From assembly GCF_028462125.1 (NCBI RefSeq), contig NZ_CP115468.1:3964708-4028707 (forward strand): a stretch of 64,000 nucleotides of DNA. Direction: 5' to 3'. Positions 58,908-64,000 of the stretch are shown piece by piece (position 1 is the first letter of the stretch; the number at the start of each line of letters is the position of its first letter). Source of the DNA: Leptospira sp. GIMC2001. GTDB taxonomy: Bacteria > Spirochaetota > Leptospiria > Leptospirales > Leptospiraceae. Under the pieces are notes generated by a model, which did not search any database, was not told the origin of the DNA, and saw nothing but the letters and a program-made list of their open reading frames with translations. A program made the translations under genes and the position numbers.

Positions 58908-59636
58908 ATGATGAAAACTTTTATCTGCATAACAACTCTATTATTTTCCTTGAACTCTTTATCTGCTTATACTCCAGCAAAATGGTCATATACAGATCGG
59001 CTAATTTTAAATCCTAAAGACCAAAAACATAAACCTAAACAAGAAGAGGTCTATGATGAGAATAATAAACTTCTATTAACATCCAAGCTCATATATAATT
59101 CAGAGTTCTTGCAATCTGAAGAATTCTTTCGAGACGGAAAGTCTGAAGGAAGGACGATGTATAGCTACGATAGTAAAGGTCGTTTGTCCAAAGAAGTGAC
59201 TTATGATTCATCTAATAAAATTACTGAATCAAAGGAATTCTTCTACAACTCAAAAGGAAATTTGTCCACTATCAAGATTTTCGATACCGATGGAAAATTA
59301 ATTCAGATCTGCGTAATTAATTCTATGGATAGAGAGATGATTCAATCTGGTGAAATAACTTGGCAAGATACAAAAGATAAAGAGAAACTTTCCCTTACAG
59401 GAAGCAAAACATCTAAAGTGCTTACTGTTATGGACGAAAAGAAAAAGCCAATAGCAAGAGTTGAAATTTCCTTAAATGCTAAAGGTGATGTAACCGAAAG
59501 ATTGTTTATTCAGAATAACTCATTCCGTAAGAACTTATTTGATTATGACAGTGAAGGCAAATTAATCGGCTTTTCGTTTCATGTGAAACAAGATGGAAAA
59601 TGGCAACTTGTTAAAACACACAAATTGATTTACTAA
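58908..59636 (+). CDS. Exported protein with YD-like repeats
   Basis: A 242-residue protein. A signal peptide (FICITTLLFSLNSLSA) is followed by short repeats of the form YDSKGRLSKEVTYDSSNK, with YNSKGNLSTIKIFDTDGKL and FDYDSEGKLIGFSFH, resembling YD/Rhs or MORN-type beta repeats. No toxin domain is seen. It stands between rsmG and mnmG on the opposite strand and contains the second parS-like site. Function unknown. Confidence 0.65.
   Translation: MMKTFICITTLLFSLNSLSAYTPAKWSYTDRLILNPKDQKHKPKQEEVYDENNKLLLTSKLIYNSEFLQSEEFFRDGKSEGRTMYSYDSKGRLSKEVTYDSSNKITESKEFFYNSKGNLSTIKIFDTDGKLIQICVINSMDREMIQSGEITWQDTKDKEKLSLTGSKTSKVLTVMDEKKKPIARVEISLNAKGDVTERLFIQNNSFRKNLFDYDSEGKLIGFSFHVKQDGKWQLVKTHKLIY
59575..59590. 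other. parS-like ParB-binding site 2
   Basis: CGTTTCATGTGAAACA matches TGTTTCACGTGAAACA at 14 of 16 positions. It lies near the 3' end of the exported repeat-protein gene, about 950 bp from site 1 and about 2 kb upstream of parB. Confidence 0.6.
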
Positions 59637-59814
59637 GTTTTACTTTGTCAATGGTAACCAAAAGTTGAACTTTAAATTCCGCTATTTTGGAAATGATGAG
59701 AGTTATTTTGCTTTATTGTTTTGATAATCAAGAAAACAAATTTATCTTCATGAGTAGATGCAAACTATTTTAGAATACTGTTCTTGAAATGGTTTTAAGG
59801 TCTTATTGCGCCTC

Positions 59815-59838
59815 AGCCAGGGGCTTAAGCCCATGGCT
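59815..59838. repeat. 24-bp palindrome in the gap before mnmG
   Basis: AGCCAGGGGCTTAAGCCCATGGCT pairs at 11 of 12 positions. It is GC-richer than its surroundings and has no T-run, so it is not an obvious terminator. The 309-bp gap 59637-59945 otherwise shows nothing I can assign. Confidence 0.45.
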
Positions 59839-59945
59839 AAATTCACATTACTAATTCAAACAACAAATCTATATCTAGAAGTAAACAATAGATCCATTAC
59901 GACACAGTATGATTAATGTTTTTAATAAAACCTGTTTTGGAAAAA

Positions 59946-61820
59946 CTACTTCTTAGCCGAGAGATGAAATAACAAGAGGTCTATATCTGAAGGATCGATT
60001 CCTGATATCTGCGATGCCTTTTCCAAATTGATTGGTTTATGTTTTTTCAATTTTGTGAGAGCTTCAGTCTTTAAACTCGTGATCGAATCATAACTGAAAT
60101 CATCAGGAATCGGAGTAAGAATGTACTTCTTACGATACTCTATAGAATCCAATTCACGCTTAAGGTAGCCTTCATATTTAATTTCCATTTCCAGAACAGC
60201 CTGATCTTCAATACTTAGTTCGGAAATTTCTGGCAAGAATGGAGTAATATCTTGTATATGAATGTCAGATCGTTTCAGAAATGCAGAAACCTTGGTGCCA
60301 AATTTATAATCTAGAATTCCTTTATTATTTAATAAAAGATCTAAGGGCTCGGACGGTTTCATGGAAGTGGTTTCAATTTTCTTTTTTACAGATTCTATTC
60401 GCTTGTACTTATCAATAGATTTATCAAATGTTTCTCTATCTACTAAACCCATTTCAAATCCATATCTCATCAATCTCTGATCTGCATTGTCTTGACGAAG
60501 TATCAATCGATACTCTGCTCTACTCGTGAACATTCTATAAGGATCTTCAACACCTTTGTAAACTAAATCATCAATCAGAACTCCAATGTATGATTCAGAT
60601 CGATTAAAAATCATAGGCTCCATTTTCTTAACCGATCGAACTACATTGTAAGCAGCAACTAGACCTTGAGCTGCAGCTTCTTCGTAACCAGTCGTTCCAT
60701 TAATTTGTCCTGCATGATAGAGACCTTTTATCTTATGAGTTTCTAATGTTGGCTTTAATTCTGTAGGATCCACAAAATCATATTCAATAGCGTAGCCAGG
60801 TCGCATAATTTCTACTCGCTCAAGACCTTTGATGCTTCGTAAAAACTTCCATTGTACTTCTTCCGGAAGACTGGTTGATACTCCGTTCAAATAAATTTCT
60901 TTAGTATCATAACCTTCTGGCTCAATAAAGATTTGATGACGATCACGCTGTGCAAAACGTACAACTTTATCTTCGATAGAAGGACAATATCTAGGTCCAG
61001 TTGATTGTATTTGACCCGAGTACATAGGTGAAAATTCAAGATTCTGATTTATGATTTCATGAGTTAATGAATTCGTGTAAGCTATAAAACAAGATATTTG
61101 TTTTCTTGTAATCTTATCTGTTGAGAAAGAAAATGATGGTGGATTCTCATCACCCGGTTGTTCTTCCAATCCATCAAAATCAATTGAACTACGATGAACT
61201 CTTGCTGGAGTTCCTGTCTTCAATCGACCTAATCGAAAATGATGACCTGCCAAAGATTTTGATAAACCTTTTGTAGTTGGCTCACCTATTCTTCCGCTTT
61301 CTTTCTGATATGTTCCAATATGAATTACTGAAGATAGAAATGTTCCAGTAGTAAGTATTGCATGATTCGTAAAAAACTCAAATCCTCTTCCCGTGCGAAG
61401 ACCAACAAGCTGATTACCTTCTATGATTAAATCTTCAACTGTATCTTGTCTTATAGAAAGATTTGCTGTGGCTTCAAGAGTATGTTTTACTTTTAGTTGA
61501 TATTCTTTTTTATCAGCTTGAGCACGAGGAGCCCAGACAGAAGGACCCTTAGAAGTATTAAGCATCTTAAATTGGATACCCGTTGCATCAATTACTCTTC
61601 CCATTAAGCCACCCAATGCATCTACTTCCCGAACCATATGTCCTTTTGCGATTCCACCAATCGCAGGATTACAACTCATCTGTCCAATTGTATCCAAATT
61701 CATAGTTATCAATAAAGTTTTGAGACCTGCTCTCGCAGAAATGTATGCAGCCTCTGTTCCAGCATGACCTGCTCCAACAACAATGCAGTCGAATCGATTG
61801 GGATAGATTTCATTAGACAT
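59946..61820 (-). CDS. mnmG: tRNA uridine-34 carboxymethylaminomethyl synthesis enzyme MnmG (GidA)
   Basis: A 624-residue FAD enzyme. The dinucleotide site is [14 protein letters not shown], followed by [22 protein letters not shown], and the family cores [21 protein letters not shown] and [22 protein letters not shown]. It works with MnmE to modify wobble uridines of several tRNAs. Gene order with rsmG and parAB is typical of many bacterial chromosomes near the origin, but origin location is not shown here. Confidence 0.95.
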   Translation of the reverse strand: MSNEIYPNRFDCIVVGAGHAGTEAAYISARAGLKTLLITMNLDTIGQMSCNPAIGGIAKGHMVREVDALGGLMGRVIDATGIQFKMLNTSKGPSVWAPRAQADKKEYQLKVKHTLEATANLSIRQDTVEDLIIEGNQLVGLRTGRGFEFFTNHAILTTGTFLSSVIHIGTYQKESGRIGEPTTKGLSKSLAGHHFRLGRLKTGTPARVHRSSIDFDGLEEQPGDENPPSFSFSTDKITRKQISCFIAYTNSLTHEIINQNLEFSPMYSGQIQSTGPRYCPSIEDKVVRFAQRDRHQIFIEPEGYDTKEIYLNGVSTSLPEEVQWKFLRSIKGLERVEIMRPGYAIEYDFVDPTELKPTLETHKIKGLYHAGQINGTTGYEEAAAQGLVAAYNVVRSVKKMEPMIFNRSESYIGVLIDDLVYKGVEDPYRMFTSRAEYRLILRQDNADQRLMRYGFEMGLVDRETFDKSIDKYKRIESVKKKIETTSMKPSEPLDLLLNNKGILDYKFGTKVSAFLKRSDIHIQDITPFLPEISELSIEDQAVLEMEIKYEGYLKRELDSIEYRKKYILTPIPDDFSYDSITSLKTEALTKLKKHKPINLEKASQISGIDPSDIDLLLFHLSAKK

Positions 61821-61947
61821 AATATATTAACGATAGACCTTCTGGTTTCATTCTGAATGAGGTCTCTAGTTTAAAAGCAAAATATAATCTAGTTTTCATT
61901 GAAATGGAATTTACGAACTTGGATAAGACAAGGAGATTCGTAAGCCA

Positions 61948-62871
61948 ATGTCTACACCATCTAAAGATTTATCTTACTTTGAAGGTAATATTATTCCAGC
62001 GCAGAATGCTAAACTTAGTATCCAGACTCATGCACTTCAGTATGGAACTTCCGTATTTGGTGGAATCCGAGGATACTATAACTCTGATAAAAAGAATTTA
62101 TATGTCTTCAGAATCAAAGATCATTTCAAGAGATTAATCAATTCAACTAAGATTATGCAGCTTCAATTTACCAAATCTCCTGCGGAACTTGAAGAGATCA
62201 CTATTGAATTACTGAAGCAATGTGGCTATCATCAAAATGTTTATGTAAGACCTATCATTTATACATCATCCCTTCAGCTATCACCAAGATTTCATGATGT
62301 TCCAACAGAAATTGGAATTTATGTTTTGAAATTGAATGACTATCTTGATACAGAAAATGGCCTAACTACCTGCATCTCTAGTTGGAGAAGAATTGATGAT
62401 ACAACAATACCTACTATGTCCAAAACATCAGGTGGATATGTAAACTCTGCACTTGCGAAATCTGAAGCGATACAAAATGGATTTGATGAAGCAATATTTT
62501 TGGATTCAAAAGGTCTTGTATCGGAAGGTTCTGCTGAAAATATTTTCATTGTTAGAAATGGAAAAATTATAACGCCAAGTTTAGAATCCTCTATACTTGA
62601 AGGAATCACACGACGAACCATTTTTGAATTAGCAAAAGAACTTGGTATAGATTACGAAGAACGCTCGATAGCAAGAAGCGAGCTCTACATTGCAGATGAG
62701 ATCTTTTTCTCTGGAACAGGAGTTCAGGTTGCCTGGGTAAAATCAGTTGATAAAAGAATTATCGCAGATGGCAAGATTGGTCCTATTAGTAAGAAATTAC
62801 AAGATCTATATTTCAATGTTGTAAAAGGAAATAATCAAAAATTTATGCATTGGTTGACTCCGATTTATTAA
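61948..62871 (+). CDS. ilvE: Branched-chain amino acid aminotransferase
   Basis: A 307-residue class IV PLP aminotransferase. SIQTHALQYGTSVFGGIRGY is the N-terminal block, the Schiff-base lysine lies in KTSGGYVNSALAK, and EGSAENIFIV the family loop. IEERSI-type (YEERSIARSELYIADEIFFSG) follows. AAGGAG precedes the ATG. It makes or degrades valine, leucine and isoleucine. Length and motifs fit the smaller, D-alanine-aminotransferase-like branch of IlvE. Confidence 0.9.
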   Translation: MSTPSKDLSYFEGNIIPAQNAKLSIQTHALQYGTSVFGGIRGYYNSDKKNLYVFRIKDHFKRLINSTKIMQLQFTKSPAELEEITIELLKQCGYHQNVYVRPIIYTSSLQLSPRFHDVPTEIGIYVLKLNDYLDTENGLTTCISSWRRIDDTTIPTMSKTSGGYVNSALAKSEAIQNGFDEAIFLDSKGLVSEGSAENIFIVRNGKIITPSLESSILEGITRRTIFELAKELGIDYEERSIARSELYIADEIFFSGTGVQVAWVKSVDKRIIADGKIGPISKKLQDLYFNVVKGNNQKFMHWLTPIY

Positions 62872-62921
62872 ATCTATAAAGTTAAATTTCTAAACTTTTA
62901 AAAATAGATCGGGATTCAAAT

Positions 62922-63875
62922 ATGATAACGGAACAAGCAAGTTCAAGTTTTTCGCTAAGAGATCTACTTGGACAAAAAACTGCATCACAATATCTAGAAA
63001 ATTATTCCAAGCATCAAGACAAGATCCCTCCTCTTCTGATTTTTTATGGACCATCTGGTGTTGGTAAGTGGTTTGCAGCTGAAAGATTTGCTCGAACAAT
63101 ATTGTGTTTGAATCAAAATTCCTGTGGTTCTTGCATTTCTTGCCGAACGTTCATGAAGAATACTCATCCAGACTTTATACTTTTTCCTGAAGGGGAAAAA
63201 ATTGCAATTGGTGAATCAAAAGATCCCAAAGAATTTACAATTCGCTGGTTGCAAAATCAAAGGATAATCTATCCTCCTTCTATCTCACCTCGGCGAGTCG
63301 TTCTTATTCCTGATGCAAATAAGATAAACGGTGAAGCAGAAACTTCCATGCTCAAGACATTAGAAGAAGCGCCACACCATACTAGATTTATTTTTATTGT
63401 GGAAGACATTCACAGCTTAAAGAGCACAATAATAAGTCGAGCTATCCTTATTCCATTCGGATATCTATCATCAAAAACATTAAACCAAATCAATTCTGAA
63501 CAAAATATAATTTTACACGATCAGCAAGCAGGTTCATTTGATTATCATTTTTTGGATCCGATAGTCTGGGCAGAATACAAAGACATTGTTCAAAATAAAA
63601 TTTTTGACTCAAGACAGCTACTTGATCTTGAACTATGGATTCGGGAACATAAAGTTAAACATCCAGAATGGCCTGATGAATTTGATTATACCAAATTTCT
63701 AGAGTTGATTACATCTATTATGATTCATGAATATCGGAAGAATATGGATAAGGATTATTCTGAATCAATCATTGCGGTTTTTGAATTCAAAGAAATGCTC
63801 CACCGACAGTTCAATGGAATGGAAAACTTTATACTTTCACAACTTTTTTCCAAGCTATGTTCACTTAACAAGTAA
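62922..63875 (+). CDS. holB: DNA polymerase III delta'-type clamp-loader subunit
   Basis: A 317-residue AAA-type protein. Residues 40-60 have FYGPSGVGKWFAAERFA, where the Walker A threonine/serine after lysine is a tryptophan, so ATP binding is probably lost, as in delta' subunits. The zinc module is CGSCISC (with Cys in LCLN). SMLKTLEEAPHHTRFIFI and STIISRA (arginine finger) are conserved. It would complement the gamma/tau protein encoded at 44335. It is the last gene; 63876-64000 holds nothing I recognise. Confidence 0.85.
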   Translation: MITEQASSSFSLRDLLGQKTASQYLENYSKHQDKIPPLLIFYGPSGVGKWFAAERFARTILCLNQNSCGSCISCRTFMKNTHPDFILFPEGEKIAIGESKDPKEFTIRWLQNQRIIYPPSISPRRVVLIPDANKINGEAETSMLKTLEEAPHHTRFIFIVEDIHSLKSTIISRAILIPFGYLSSKTLNQINSEQNIILHDQQAGSFDYHFLDPIVWAEYKDIVQNKIFDSRQLLDLELWIREHKVKHPEWPDEFDYTKFLELITSIMIHEYRKNMDKDYSESIIAVFEFKEMLHRQFNGMENFILSQLFSKLCSLNK

Positions 63876-64000
63876 CATACGAACGTAAGAGACATAATAC
63901 TAATTTCTATCTCATAAAGTTTTAACAAAAAAATAATCCTATATCGAAAATTCATTTGTATCTTACCTAGGTTACGAAAGTTTAGTACTGTCCATAAACT

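Overview
The window reads as ordinary chromosome of a spirochaete, most likely a Leptospira or close relative. The sequence is AT-rich, lipoprotein signals have loose lipoboxes (for example HC, QC and NC at the cleavage site), and tRNA genes stand singly or in pairs. The gene set (mnmG, rsmG, parA/parB, bactofilin, LytM-like and YaaR genes, dnaX-ybaB-recR, many lipoproteins, MCP and c-di-GMP-type proteins) also fits that group. The genus is an inference from gene content, not a database result. No phage, transposase or CRISPR array was seen.

Layout. 1-9616 is a polyamine/GABA-type module: a leftward PotD-PotA-PotB-PotC ABC importer, divergent from a TetR regulator followed by aldehyde dehydrogenase, GabT, a second aldehyde dehydrogenase and a HisI-like protein that lacks the usual metal ligands. 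9613-16792 holds signalling genes: a crotonase, a degenerate receiver protein, a CsoR-type regulator, a chemotaxis receptor, a degenerate EAL protein, small envelope proteins and an ECF sigma factor with a DUF1304 partner. 17195-19643 is the least ordered stretch: inverted repeats, a lipoprotein and a decayed paralogue, a nuclease that may lack its 5' end, and duplicated sequence beside tRNA-Gly. 19770-22870 is a copper module (copA, copZ, cueR) with a clear CueR-type promoter.

22988-42412 is mostly housekeeping and transport: DUF3095, an M32 carboxypeptidase, a TPM protein, a membrane pyrophosphatase, acetyl-CoA synthetase, a universal stress protein, a glycosyltransferase, a Fur-boxed operon (Bfd-like, cupin, esterase), a CsoR-type operator before a DUF2892/DUF3365 operon, an MFS exporter, a Kef-type antiporter fused to a stress domain, and a RumA-type methyltransferase. 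42599-44324 has four tRNA genes, with a tandem repeat that carries a tRNA-Ser 3' end and a tRNA-Arg that lies inside open reading frames. 44335-46730 is dnaX-ybaB-recR.

46812-52668 contains an outer-membrane barrel translationally coupled to a solute-binding protein, an OmpA-type protein, serS and tatD. 52781-56476 has a LytM-like protein with a degenerate active site, a bactofilin, a YaaR protein and an MsbA-like exporter. 56487-61820 is parB-parA-rsmG, a YD-repeat-like exported protein and mnmG, with two parS-like sites. The window ends with a branched-chain aminotransferase and a DNA polymerase III delta'-type subunit.

The best leads for something undescribed are the HisI-like protein that lost all its catalytic metal ligands inside an amine-catabolism operon, the five-cysteine insertion in GabT, the tRNA-3'-end-linked tandem repeats, and the regulatory sites (CsoR-type, ECF-type, parS-like). 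None of these alone is proof of a new system.
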